DNA of 64,000 nt, from positions 5,461,001 to 5,525,000 of the forward strand of contig OX387205.1 in NCBI GenBank assembly GCA_947561715.1, in the 5' to 3' direction. The notes beneath the pieces were generated by a model, which worked only from the letters and a program-made list of their open reading frames with translations, had not been told where the DNA came from and made no database searches. The stretch comes from Ascidia mentula. Taxonomy: Eukaryota > Chordata > Ascidiacea > Phlebobranchia > Ascidiidae. Shown one piece after another: positions 34,047-44,917 of the stretch. The position numbers and the translations under genes were made by a program. Numbering within the stretch: position 1 is the stretch's first letter; the number at the start of each line of letters is the position of its first letter.

Positions 34047-35807
34047 ATGCTGAGTTCTCTTGTTATCGCAATATTTCTTGTTATTGTTTTGGAGTCAGTT
34101 TGTCAAGGTATGGTTTACAGATAATGTTAACTAATGTTTATGGAAAAATTACGTTGTGAATAAAATACTGTCACCCAATCGAACTATTAAATGGACTTTA
34201 CTTTAAAGCAGTGTTTTCCTTATATGGCTCGGTTCACTGCCGTGTGTCAGCTTGGCGACACCTCTATTGTTATCAAACCGAGATGGGTTTATTTATTTTT
34301 TTTTAAGATACGTGGTCCAAAAGGATGCTGTTAGTGTTTACTGTTAACTGTTCTTGGACACTACTTTTGGTGAGCTAGTTTCAACTTTGATGGGATAGAC
34401 TAATCAGCAGTATTCCTATGATATACAAAACCACCAAGAGCCAAATCATCTTCATTTGTATTATAATTTTGCAAGACATCGCGCTCTTTTTCGACAGGTC
34501 GATATCATACTGGAAAAAGTACCTTCGATATTGGCACAACCGCAAATACAATAAACGTCACAGTGGCCTATGAAAAATGCTTCAGTTCAATTCCTAAACA
34601 TGTGGAAGCGAGAGCGTCTACAACCATTCTGTCTTCACTTCAGCTTTGCATACACATCTACCAAGTCAAGCAACTATCTTTCGATACCACCCTAGAACGT
34701 ATGAATAGTTCTGTTGGATGGAATCAAACTTCTATTACTGTCAAATGGAAGAATTACATGAACAGCAGTAAGTCTATGAATAGAAATAAATGTTTAGTGT
34801 AAAGTTTCAAAAAGATTTGTTTATAGCTTGGTAAGGAAATCAGTCTGTGTTGAAAAATTAATATGGGTTAACACCTAAGTCGATTATCTTTCTTGGCAGT
34901 TTTTTTCTGGTGCATATATAGTTATTTTCATCACCTGCCTAACCGTAAGATAAATTCAAAAAAGTGTAAAATCTCCAATCAAATTACGTCTAAGTCAACA
35001 TCTGTTGATATAAATATTTAAATTTTGTCAGATTTTAGAAAGAATCAAAGCAGCGGACTTTACCAACTTCGTTACATTTATCTTGGAGAGAACATTACGT
35101 GGGATAGCGCAAGAACTCATTGCAAAAGAAGCACGAATAGAGATCTTTGCAACAGAACACAAATTTGCAAAAGCCAGAAAGTTTCTTTAATCGGAACCAC
35201 TTGGGGAATTAATTGGACCCCTGTAAGGCACGTAGTTTCACTTTTACAAAATCCCAATTAATTACAGTGATGGCCTATAAAACTACAAACATATTTGTAA
35301 TTTACGTCGTTTCTTCTATTTGCCGGTAGACTGTTCTTCGTATCTTCTTCGTACCTCGTTGCAATGTTGTGCTTCTTGTTGCTGTTACCACTTAACGTTG
35401 ATTAAACATTATTTTGCAATTTTAAAACATTTTCTTGTTAAAGGTTTTCTACATTTATTATCAAATTACTCACATTTTTTTGAAATACATGTGTTATTTG
35501 AGACTGGCCATCAAATTGTGTTCTTAATTAGGAATTTTACAGTTAGATCCAAAAATGTTTGGGATTTTCATTTAATTACAACAATTTAAATCTGATGGCA
35601 ACTACTTACAGAGACCAAATGGGCGACTGGATATCAATTGGTGATGACAACATGCTGAACACAACAAGACTTTGTGTTCGTTACTCTGTGTTGTATAACA
35701 AGCTGCCAAGCTGGGGAAACACAACTGGTCCTTGTCCTACTTTCGGCGCAATGTACAACTCTTGCTACATTAAAGGACACGTATTTTGCTGCAAACCTAT
35801 ACCTTAA
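34047..35807 (+). CDS. L10: intact secreted-family protein, subfamily 1
   Basis: Exons: A 34,047-34,107 (MLSSLVIAIFLVIVLESVCQ), B 34,498-34,767 (270 nt), C 35,032-35,227 (196 nt), D 35,612-35,807 (196 nt). All are open with consistent phases. Acceptors are cgacag, tgtcag, ttacag; donors are gtatgg, gtaagt and, for C-D, GC (ag/gcacgt). B reads STFDIGTTANTINVTVAYEKC; C reads YLGENITWDSARTHC and RDLCNRTQIC; D reads QMGDWISIGDDN, LCVRYSVLYNKLPSWGNT, NSCYIKGHVFCC. Predicted secreted, about 240 aa, many N-x-S/T sites. It is the most compact intact copy (1.76 kb) and a good reference for the gene structure. Molecular function unknown. Confidence 0.85.
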
Positions 35808-36662
35808 ATGAAATTGTAAAAAGTGTGCATATAACCGCCTGTCATCTATTATTTTGTATCAATGTTTTTTATCGCGAAATGAAAATCATATCCAAGCATT
35901 TCACAAACAACTGCGCTTATCAGAAATGTTTATCATCCCTGAAATCCTCGTTAATGTCCACTGAGCATTCCTGGTATAGCATTATACTGCCTAGAATCGG
36001 TTAAGAGCATTGATATATATTATAGGGATATGCTTGAACGCTTTTGAATATGAAAACTGAATCAAAATATTTACCGCGAATTATACATTGAAATACAAGG
36101 GTTTAGTGTGTTTAACTCGAATGTAAACTATGATGGTTGGAATCATGCATTTTCCATTAGGATTTTGCACGAAATTGACATTTTGTATGGAAAACACTAT
36201 GGCTAATTGGTTTTGTATTTAATTCAAAGCGTGTGCAATATTTGTGTTTGGTACTTGTTTATTAAAGAAAACGTTGAATATATGTGTGAAAGAATGCACA
36301 AAGTTTGGCTTTCACATGGGTTGGAAATTAAAATCGAATGATGAAATATACAACCGAGTAGTCTTATTGAATTATTGACAGCATAAGATAACTTAATATC
36401 TCACTATATGACAAAGTTGCATGTTTACTTATTTCATTTTGCTGAAAAATATATTTCGTCAAGGTTTAAAACTGTAAATGAAGATCCTGTTAGTGGTATC
36501 TTTACGAAGTCTTTTTAGGCAATATTACGAACCAATGTATGTTGCCGACCGGCTAACAAACTGCGAAAACTGCATCGCATCGCAATGCTGTGTGTGATGT
36601 TAATATGATTTATAATTATGCTTTATCGATTTTTAGTAGCTGGAATAACATTATGGTTAATT
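35808..36662 (+). other. 3' flank of L10 and shared block
   Basis: It begins with the conserved family 3' block (gtgtgcatataaccgcctgt), then a duplicate of 23,650-24,350. I see no exon in it. It ends abruptly at 36,662 against the ODC-like fragment. Confidence 0.5.
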
Positions 36663-36954
36663 TTTTTCGACCATAGATGAAAGCAGCGATGGAAATAAGG
36701 AAATTCTCTTCAGTTCCTTCCTGCGACGAATAACATTCATAAATTTGCTTCCAAAATTCGTTCGTCAATACTTACAGTTTGGATTCGGTGATAAAATGAT
36801 AAGCTTTGAAGGTGACGAAACCGTTGAATCCAAATTGTGTTAACGCCGAATAACTTCCTATTTCTTAAATATATGAACCAAATTAAGAGCAACAGTACAC
36901 GAAACAAATCCTTGCATCTATTTGTAGTAAAGTTCCCAGTAGGTTTCATCTACC

Positions 36955-37433
36955 TAATTCCCACTAAATCCAGCTTAAGTTTCCAAGCAATTTGAATCAA
37001 AAATTTGGAGTACTTGAACGATGCTCCAAATTTGTCACCGAATGTGGTTCTAGCTGTGATGTTGTTGCTAGTTTGAATTCGCAGAACGATTCTGTGTGTT
37101 TATGAACTTGTTTCGTTTCAGTATATGTAATTCTGAATCCACCATAACTTAGTTCTTTAACAATGCATTTTTGTACGAAGCTATCTGGTGCCCCCTCTAC
37201 GGTGCCGTTATACCTTCCATGGGCATGGTCCGATTCTTTGCTTTTATGTAAAAGAGGTACCTTGCTTCTGGATACAATTCTTTTGTTTTGTAAAGCTCCT
37301 CTTCATTGTCAAACACAATTGTTTTAACTCCATTCTCTTTGGCGAACAAGATATGTGAGGAGAACTTACAAGTGTGAGCAAAGATAATTTTATCCGGATC
37401 AACACTGCTCCTTAAAGCCATAGAAATCTCATT
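36955..37433 (-). pseudogene. Ornithine-decarboxylase-like gene fragment (two exons)
   Basis: Exon 37,201-37,433 reads NEISMALRSSVDPDKIIFAH then TCKFSSHILFAKENGVKTIV and FDNEEELYKTKELYPEARYL, the pattern of the PLP-barrel of eukaryotic ornithine decarboxylase/antizyme inhibitor (KTEI..., ERIIYANPCK.., FDSE.EL). Exon 36,955-37,049 reads FGDKFGASFKYSKFLIQIAW then KLKLDLVGI, matching the next ODC segment (KFGA.L..S..LL..AK.L.LDVVGV). Both have plausible splice sites (tttttag acceptor; ctag acceptor and ag/gtagat donor) and joining phase. The active-site Lys exon and the HVGSGC exon are not found nearby, so this is a fragment copied into the array, probably dead. A distant continuation cannot be excluded. 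Confidence 0.65.
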
Positions 37434-37622
37434 CTAAAAACAGTGCGTGTTGTTGTTTTAGTAGAATATTTTTTAGTGTTTCGGCTTTGTTGAATTGGTG
37501 TACATATTGTTCTTATCTGCTCAATATCAGAAGGGTTTCTACTGAAGGCTGTTCAGAGTAACTGTGCAGTCTTGTGCCATGTTAGTTATTTGCGTCATTA
37601 CAACAGGTCAGTCTGCCGTGAC

Positions 37623-38157
37623 CATAGGCGTCGATTTAGGGGTGACTGGGGTGACATGATATGTCACCCATCGCAAACAAACCGGGGTGACAACACATGC
37701 ATTGTCACCCCTAGATTTCGTTTAAATTAAAAATTATTGTCAGAAAAAAACCACACACATTATACTGTGTGTTAAGCTAGTTTCAAAAGACATGTATTAT
37801 CACAGTCACAATCATGACAAACTCAAGTGTCTCGTGGATTGTTACTTAACGCAGCAGTTGTTGTAGCATAATGGTAAGAATCAGCATTGTTGCGTAATAG
37901 ATATGTTTGTTACTTCATAATTACTAAACCTGCAATAGACTGAGTGAAACAAAAAAAGTGCCGCTTTCAGTTAGGGGTTTAAAACTTAGTGCTACAACAA
38001 CATGATTTGGTGTAAAAACAAAGTGACACGAAACGGAATTTGCGTCGTTTGCCTATGTTTACGGCGATTCGACTGACGAAATGTTTTTTGCGTGTTTGTG
38101 AAACCTGGAAAGGTCACCCTTAATATTTTACAAAACGTGAAAAAATCGACGCCTATG
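37623..38157. mobile_element. Short DNA transposon (copy 1), TIR CATAGGCGTCGATTT
   Basis: It starts cataggcgtcgattt and ends aaatcgacgcctatg, perfect 15-bp terminal inverted repeats. The 535-bp interior has no transposase. A second copy lies at 57,771-58,310. Next to the left TIR are nested gtgacatgatatgtcac and ggggtgac motifs. I could not find a clean target duplication for this copy. Confidence 0.75.
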
Positions 38158-38214
38158 GTTGGCGTCGGGTCTTTTGGTGTGACGGCCGATCTTTGACGTA
38201 ATATTTACAACTAT

Positions 38215-38460
38215 ATGCGCGATCTCAAGGAGTTTACAGGCAAAATCGAAAGAATTCTAGACAACACCTCGTTGGCATCGCTCTACTCTTACGTGAAAGA
38301 AGGCGCAGTGCGGATTATTGCAACAGAAAGAAAAAGGTGTCGAGATAAGCTTGACTTGTGGCATGGCAAGAGAATAGATTCGCGGGTCAAGAGCGCGAAC
38401 AAAGAGTGGGTCACGAACATGTCGGACCACAAACTCACACCTGAGCGGAGCTGTTGCTAA
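38215..38460 (+). other. Unrecognised 81-aa open frame
   Basis: MRDLKEFTGKIERILDNTSL start; charged, Lys/Arg-rich, possibly helical. It lies between the short transposon and a family promoter remnant. No homologue in the window and no family recognised; it may be chance or a fragment of a gene inserted here. Confidence 0.25.
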
Positions 38461-38665
38461 TTAATATGAGAGAAAAACTTACAAATGCTCTGCTGTAATT
38501 TTGTAGCTTATCAACAATTTATCCTATAGTATAGAGCATGGATTTCGCATATGTCAACATGGGATTATGCGTTACAAACGAGCGGAAGCCCGTTTTGCCA
38601 AGAGTAAATTGTACAAACAATCGACAACGCCATTATGTTACCCATCACTGACGATTACAAGATAA
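38461..38665 (+). promoter_or_regulatory. Orphan subfamily 2 promoter
   Basis: Matches the 5' flanks of exon A in L4 (6,990-7,184) and L9, including tatcctatagtatagagcat. Homology ends at gattacaagata, a few bases before the expected ATG, where hAT-related sequence begins. Confidence 0.55.
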
Positions 38666-38689
38666 CAAATTTTTCTTGTTATTATCTTA

Positions 38690-39360
38690 AACAGTGGGAT
38701 GTTTGATATCATAACAAGTTCTTTACGCCAACATGTCCGTGTTTGTATCGGATGAACTGCTGGGTTCGCTTCGTTTTCCACATTGTTGTTTTACATCAAT
38801 GTCGTGTTTCAAAAGCAGGTGTTTATGAAATGACGAAGTTGTAAACGATCTTGGGCAATCAGACTTTCCTCTGCTAAGTTTTACGTGACAAATATTACAA
38901 ATAGCGCAACTGTTTTCGTCCTCGCAAATTTCAAAAACATCCCAAACCCTGGATACGGTTTTTGCTGTAGACATGATGAGCAACAGTTGTTGCTATTTCA
39001 ACCGCGCCACGGCATGCGTTATACTAAATGGTACATTGACAATAAATTAATATTGTAATATTACGTAACACCTTTTCACAAAAGTCAATGGATAAACCTG
39101 TGTATTGATAGTGGTGCAACACACCACTGAAGAAACGTGATACTGGCAAAAAACAAATCTAAAACGAAAACAAACAAATTTCGTTTTGTACTTTGGGACC
39201 CTAAAACCAGTGGTGCGCACTATTTTTGTAAGTTTTTATGTCGCAAATTTTATCGCAGTTATCCGGAAAATTTATGTGTATTACCCGGCCGGGTCCGGAT
39301 ACCGAAAATTTGGCAATATCCGGCCGGGTCCGGGTACCCGGATCCGGTGCAGCACATCAT
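38690..39360 (-). mobile_element. hAT transposon fragment with BED zinc finger
   Basis: On the minus strand a terminus-like sequence (gtgctgcaccggatccgg, at the 39,360 end, followed by repeated ccggccggat motifs) precedes a short ORF coding a BED finger. This arrangement, a TGCACCGGATCCGG-type end then a BED domain, is typical of hAT elements. The catalytic transposase domain is missing. The left boundary is approximate. Confidence 0.6.
38723..38974 (-). pseudogene. BED-type zinc finger (hAT transposase N-terminus)
   Basis: From the ATG at 38,974 the frame gives about 83 aa: SRVWDVFEICEDENSCAIC, NICHVKLSRGK, then SSFHKHLLLKHDID. The spacing CxxC ... HxxxxH with a leading aromatic block (VW..F) is the BED finger. 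It ends in a Ser-rich stretch and stop; the DDE/hATC part is absent. It is a DNA-binding remnant of a transposase. Confidence 0.65.
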
Positions 39361-39474
39361 TAATTGAAAGACACGTTGCAATATCAGGTGGAGTAACTTT
39401 AAATTGTTCCAAGCGCGTTAGCGACAGAGCGAGTAACTTCTACTTCTGTTTACTGACACGCTCTAAGTAAGCGC

Positions 39475-42300
39475 GTGCCAGTTAGTTAGTAATTGTCGGG
39501 TCTAGTTGGGTGGCAAAGTGAATGACAGAGAATGTGTGAACAGTTTTTGACAAATTACAATGAGAAAAAGGTCTGTCGTCGAGCCGGATACCAGAAGACT
39601 GTGCGAGTTCTGCAGGAAAGTCTAACACCGTGTACGATTCCAAGCAAAATAGTTTACACTCAAGTTAAACACACTTAATGTAATTCAATGCGTAATTCGT
39701 CGTTTTTGAATCGTTTTCCGTATTCAAATACGTTCCAGCATATCCCTATAATATATGAGCGAACTGAACCGAATTCTAGGCATTACCAGGAATGCCCAAC
39801 GGACATTAACATGAATTTTATGGATGATGAAGATTTCTGATAAAAGCGCAGTTGTTTGTGAAATGCTTGGATATGAAACTGATTTTTATTCGCGATAAAA
39901 AAAATATTGATTTTAAAATAATAGATGACAGACGGTTCTATGCACACTTTTTACAGTTTCACACTTTCACTTTCAAGCTTTAGGTTTACAGCAAAATACG
40001 TGTCCTTTAACGTAACAAGGGTTGTACATTGCAGTAAACGGTGGACAAGGACCACTTGTGTTTCCCCAGCTTGGCAGCTTGTTATACAACACAGAGTAAC
40101 GCTCACAAAGTCTTGTAGAATTGATTACATTGTCATCACCAATTGACATCCAGTCGCCTGCTAGATCTCTGAAAACAGTTCAGATAACAGTTCAAATTAA
40201 TTGCTGTAATTTAATGAACATCCAAACCCCTGTACGTGTTGGACATGTTGCAACAAATAGGATATCGACGAATTTAAAATATCCTGCCTCATTAGAACTA
40301 ATATCACTTACCTTTAAAACAAAGTTTTTAGAAGTTGTGCCACTATGTTACTGATAGTATATTATGATATATTACTATAAATTTTTAAAATACCCCCCCT
40401 CCCATTATACGAGGTTATGTACAGCATACGGAACCAAAAAACTTTCTTGTATTCTTAAGAGGTTTCGAAAGATTTCGCAAAAATGATTGCAATAATTGCG
40501 AACATCTCGCAAGTTTGCTATCAGTTATTGGAAACCACATACTTTACAGGTGTCCAATTGTTGCCAAAAGTGGTTTCAGTTACAAGAACTTTCTTGTTTT
40601 GGCAAATTTGTGTGCTGTTGCAAAGTTCCAATTTCTTTTTCAACTTGCAAACAGCTCTGGCACTATCCCATGTCAAGTTATTGCCAAGGTGGTAATATTG
40701 TAATTTGTATGATCCGTATGTTTGGTTCTTCTGCAAAACTAAAAACATTTAAAGATTTATTTTGAAACAAAATTGATCGATAAAAAATACAGTTAACTGC
40801 TCCACCAAAATACATTCCACTAAAGGACTACTAAGCTCTTGAAGCCTTTTGTAAATTAGACTTTATCTAAAGAAGCGATTCCTAACCTTTTATCTCATTT
40901 CTCACTTTCATTTTAAACGGAACACTTTTTCCAACTGGTATTAAAACATTTGAACTGAGAATTTAATTATTGCATTTTCGCTGTATCTGGTATAGTTTTT
41001 TAACATTTTAGGCCGCATTGCGTGACCAATTGGCAAATTAAGGTACGAAACACAGTAAATACAAAATATAATATTTCTTTTTCAGCTACTTTTGTATATT
41101 TCGGTGCCGACAACACCATAATTTTACACTGGTGGAAAAGTTCCCGCAGGTTAAGATCTTCTGGTCTAAAACTATCCAATTCCTGTTTAAATTTGTTACC
41201 GTATATTGGTTTCATGGAACACGGTGTAATGCAAATACTCTATTAAGCTTATGGGTCTACTTTAAACCACCAACACAAACTTACATCTATTGTTGTAACG
41301 CTTCCAAGAAACAGTAATAGGCTTTTGCTTCCATCCTGAATTGCTATTCGTCCTTGTTATTGTGGCTTCAAAAGACTGAAGGTAAATTTCGAAGACGAAA
41401 ATATTAAACTTTAGTGAAGACTGTTTATTTGGTCTTGCTCTCGCATCCACGTGCTTTGCGACTTTAATTGCACATCTTTGATATGGAACAGTGACGTTTA
41501 TGCTATCGGCAGTTGTACCAACATCGAATCTGGTTTTTCTCGTGGGAGTTCGACCTGTAGATAATAGACAAAAACACGTACTGCTTTAACGTTTTGGCAT
41601 AGGTCCATGGATTTATTAGATTGAAGGCGGTAATTGTTCCTAACTTCAAAAGTAATTGCTTGTTAGTTGCCATTATTTGTATTCCAATGGTCTCTGCCTA
41701 CATTACCTCAATCTAACTACACTTTTTATAATTTTTAAGAATAATTACTTATTCACGTACCTTGGCAAACGACGACAAAAAGACCAAGAACCCAAATACC
41801 GACTGCAGCCAAAGGCATTGCTATCTTGTCAACCGCCAGTGACTGGTAATGCATTGGTGTTGTCGATTGTTGGTGTAAATCAATCAAAGCATAGCGGACT
41901 TCCACAATATTGTAATACTGTTCATCCCAGGATGACTGAACAAACTTCCACAAACCTGTTTGTTTACATCGTGAAGCACCAAAGAAAATATTCTCCTAAG
42001 CGAAATACAATTTGACATAAATGTGACAAAAAAGCTCACATTCAATCAGTATGCCATTCTACGGTCACGACGAGTCGAATTTGAGACCGCCCACACAGTC
42101 CAAACAGTATTATTGAGTACACTGCATACTTGTCATCTTGTAACGTTGTCGCATAACTAACCCAGAAAACTTCGCAGAGTAAAAATGATAAATGAAACAG
42201 ATTGCATAGTAACGAGGGGCCGGTAAAAACTGCAATTGGTTATGTGAAACCGACCCTCTGGTGTGGCGATATTGCAAAAAACATTTTATTTGTTGGCAGT
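39475..42300. repeat. Segmental duplicate of 3,840-6,700
   Basis: From gttagttagtaattgtc to about 42,300 the sequence follows 3,840-6,700 closely, including the tail of the basic-ORF element, a complete subfamily 3 gene and its promoter. The basic ORF itself (3,456-3,842) is absent from this copy. The right end is broken by the repeat at 42,306-42,425. Confidence 0.75.
39973..41818 (-). CDS. L11: intact secreted-family protein, subfamily 3
   Basis: Exons: A 41,761-41,818 (MPLAAVGIWVLGLFVVVCQ), B 41,285-41,554 (270 nt), C 40,543-40,738 (196 nt), D 39,973-40,168 (196 nt). All are open; donors gtacgt, gtaagt, gtatgt and acceptors ctacag, ttttag, ttcag are canonical GT-AG, unlike the GC donor in subfamily 1. 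B reads RFDVGTTADSINVTVPYQRC ... KQKPITVSWKRY. C reads LQKNQTYGSYKLQYYHLGNN, LTWDSARAVC, LCNSTQIC and FGNNWTP. D reads DLAGDWMSIGDDN ... GHVFCCKPKA-stop. Secreted product of about 240 aa. L3 is its broken duplicate, so this copy shows the original frame. Confidence 0.85.
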
Positions 42301-42305
42301 TTTAC

Positions 42306-42425
42306 TGATCAATTAATAAACAAGTCTGCCACGGAGTCGAACTTAGTAACCTATACAGCAAGAACACGCAAGCAGAATTTAGATTCAGCAAACCAGCGAC
42401 TGGGAAATCATATTGATAAGCTGCA
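42306..42425. repeat. Repeat shared with 1,770-1,885
   Basis: Starts attaataaacaagtctgcc and runs to tgataagctgca; about 120 bases in common with the left-end repeat. It lies exactly between the broken end of the L11 promoter duplicate and the truncated exon B of L12, so it marks a rearrangement junction. Confidence 0.5.
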
Positions 42426-43458
42426 ATACTTTTCTCAAACGACGTCGGCCTGTTGAAACAGCAGGGAAAACTGTTACGGAATTATTTCGGCAGCTTTGCA
42501 ATTAAGCGATTAGATGTTTTTGGGTGGCGATGTTATCCCCCAATTAACCCTTCTGCCTAATTCGGTACTTTGCACAAAACTGCCTCCCTAATTCTGATCC
42601 TGCCCAGAACCCTGCAATAACGGCTCACCACAAAGCCAATGTAACCCAGGCTGATTTAACTTATTGGACGTCGTGTTCAACTATAAAACGAATAAAAACA
42701 GTACAAAATGCCACTGGCCAAGATCTCAATTCCTTATACACAACACTGTAAGAGAGGTGCTATCAACGCGACGCCCAGAAGAAGACTTCTCGTTCTAGAA
42801 AAAATCGTTTCGTACTGAAAAAGCACCAACCAATCAGGATGCGCCTTCCCGACACGCGGCACATCCGGGGCATACAAAAATAAGTGGAGCGTTAAATAAT
42901 AGGAAAAAGAGGGGAGACGAAGGTAATAAAATAGTGTGGTGAAAGTAAGTGAAGTGCGAGACTTAAAAGCAATATGCGTGAGTAAAACAATATATTAAAT
43001 GAAGTGGTACTAACGAAAGAAAACAGTGAAATTACAAGGTGCCAGGAAGAAAGGTGAAAACAATGAAATACAAACAATAATAATAACTAACAAAAGTGTA
43101 CGGTGACGTGCAGTAAATAAAATTCGATACAAAACCATGAGGAGATCTGGATTAGATTTATAGATCCTTCAGCCCATTGCTCTTTAAATGTATTGTTTAC
43201 GAATATATTGATGATATAATATGCTATAGCATAAATATATATATTTAATTGGGATAAAACTTGTTTACGGATAATAAGCCCAAGTTAGGTAGCTCGGTAA
43301 GTTGTTTAAAAGTTTATTAATAAGGTTTCGTGACACTGCATCACCAAAACCAAATAAATCGAAACACATTTAACAAAATCGTTGCTAAAATACAACATAC
43401 CTTGACAGACAGTCGTGAAAGTGACAACTAGTAAAAGACTTACTGCGGTCAAACGCAT
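42426..43458 (-). pseudogene. L12: truncated secreted-family gene, subfamily 4
   Basis: Exon A 43,401-43,458 is intact (MRLTAVSLLLVVTFTTVCQ, donor gtatg). Of exon B only the first 24 or so bases remain (42,426-42,449, with the acceptor tcaacag), after which the sequence jumps to an unrelated repeat. The A-B intron carries a solo LTR. Exons C and D are missing. Confidence 0.75.
42472..43131. mobile_element. Solo LTR in L12 intron A-B
   Basis: A 660-bp insertion relative to L7 (which reads aaggaaaaccatgagg uninterrupted). It begins TGTTACGGAATT and ends TTCGATACA, with the 4-bp direct repeat aaac on both sides (42,468-42,471 and 43,132-43,135). No coding domain. Size and termini fit a solitary LTR. 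Confidence 0.7.
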
Positions 43459-44374
43459 GTTACCTTGTAAAACAGTCACGCTAAAAGTAATTTTCTGTTA
43501 GTAATGTACCGTAATGTGCAGTGAATACGTAATTGCCCATTTATCTAAAGCTATTTGATAATTCATTAACATATTTTAGGTTTTCAAAACTTACAAAGTT
43601 ATTTTGCGCCCAAAGCACACAAAGTTGTATTCAAATACTTAGTTTCAACAATTATTTCAGTTTTTGATTAAATCTCACATTCTGGTTAGACCCAACTGTT
43701 TGTGATTAGCAAGTACTTTTTGGACGCAACTAAAAACGTTTTGGCAATGCAGCGCTTTGTTTGGGAAAAACATGCAACGACCATTAACATGTTGAAAAAA
43801 GACTTATCGATAGTGGCAACAATTCTACTAACCGTTTGGTAAGTTAATGTGTGCATGTGTTCATACAACATGCTTATGTAATGTTGACAATGTCAAGTTG
43901 AAACGACAAAATTAATCAAAAAACAACATCAAATGGGAAACTACTAACACGAGCATCCTGTTTTTAGCACAGTTTCCTGTGATTGTGTGTTAACATAACG
44001 CGCTGCTACGTATACGCACAGTTAGTTGCTGCAGGCATGCAAAATATGAAAAATTTGCAAATAACGTCGTGTAGTTCATTGACATGACATAAACGCCGTA
44101 ACTGTGTACAAAACTAATACAAAGCCAGTAGAAAAAAAACAATGATAAAAATGACACAACAAGTGTTTCCATTGGTATAAATTTAAACCATGGACATTTT
44201 CCTTTTTGAAAATTAATATACGTCAAAAGTTATTATAAAAATACACTTTAATTAACAAAATCAAAGTTGCAACTTACGGTGATGTCGTGCGTATAAAGTG
44301 TATCGCGTGTATTGTTGAATATGAAAACAATAACATTGCAAACAATAAAATTCCATGAGTAAATTCTATTGTAG
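43459..44374 (-). promoter_or_regulatory. Upstream region of L12
   Basis: Homologous to the 5' flank of L7 (21,568-22,480) and, inverted, to 32,620-33,582. Interrupted at 44,375 by BEL/Pao-1. Contains the minus-strand open frame at 43,990-44,226 (MTYINFQKGKCPWFKFIPME), shared with 32,842-33,126, of unknown status. Confidence 0.4.
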
Positions 44375-44917
44375 TGTAACACGACCAGCTAGCCTTGTCA
44401 CAGGGGTTTGACCGCACCGTCAGTAAAGAACAATATTCTTTTATTCTGCGGCACAGTTAACAAACTGTGACACGTTCACTAAACAAACAAACAAACAAAC
44501 ACATATTAATGAACAGTCACACATGCAACATGACATACGGTATTAAACTCACCAATACAAGATGCACAAGGACCGACTTCGAATAGCATTAGGTTGCACC
44601 AGGTAAATTTACGTTAGTCAGTCACTAATTAAGTTATCAACTTAAGTCAATTCACTGCAATTCACAACAGATATTTAACCACCAAAACAGTTTACTGCAC
44701 GCGGACAAGTTCAACACGTGGCAAACATTAAGACTGCTGGCACTAGCCTTGCATCATACAGTTGGTAGGGGCATTATGACGTTTCTATTGTTGTGAAATT
44801 TCGCCACATGGAATGTTACGCGCACAGAAATCTTACACTCCCCCCCAAAATTGATAAGTCGCAGCGACGTTCAATTTTTACAACACAATTTCGACGCGCG
44901 TTTGTATCAATCGTTTA

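Noticed and set aside
36737..36949. 70-aa minus ORF downstream of the ODC-like exons
   Set aside because: It begins inside the intron after a good donor (ag/gtagat) and does not match the next ODC segment (HVGSGC).
37830..37960. tRNA gene suspected from gtagcataatggtaag
   Set aside because: Box A-like only; no box B or cloverleaf partner, and it lies inside the short DNA transposon.
42892..43077. 61-aa hydrophobic minus ORF
   Set aside because: Lies wholly within the solo LTR at 42,472-43,131 and has no copy elsewhere here.
44480..44510. Possible CRISPR-like array from repeated aaac units
   Set aside because: Simple tetranucleotide repeat inside an LTR; no spacers, and the genome is animal.
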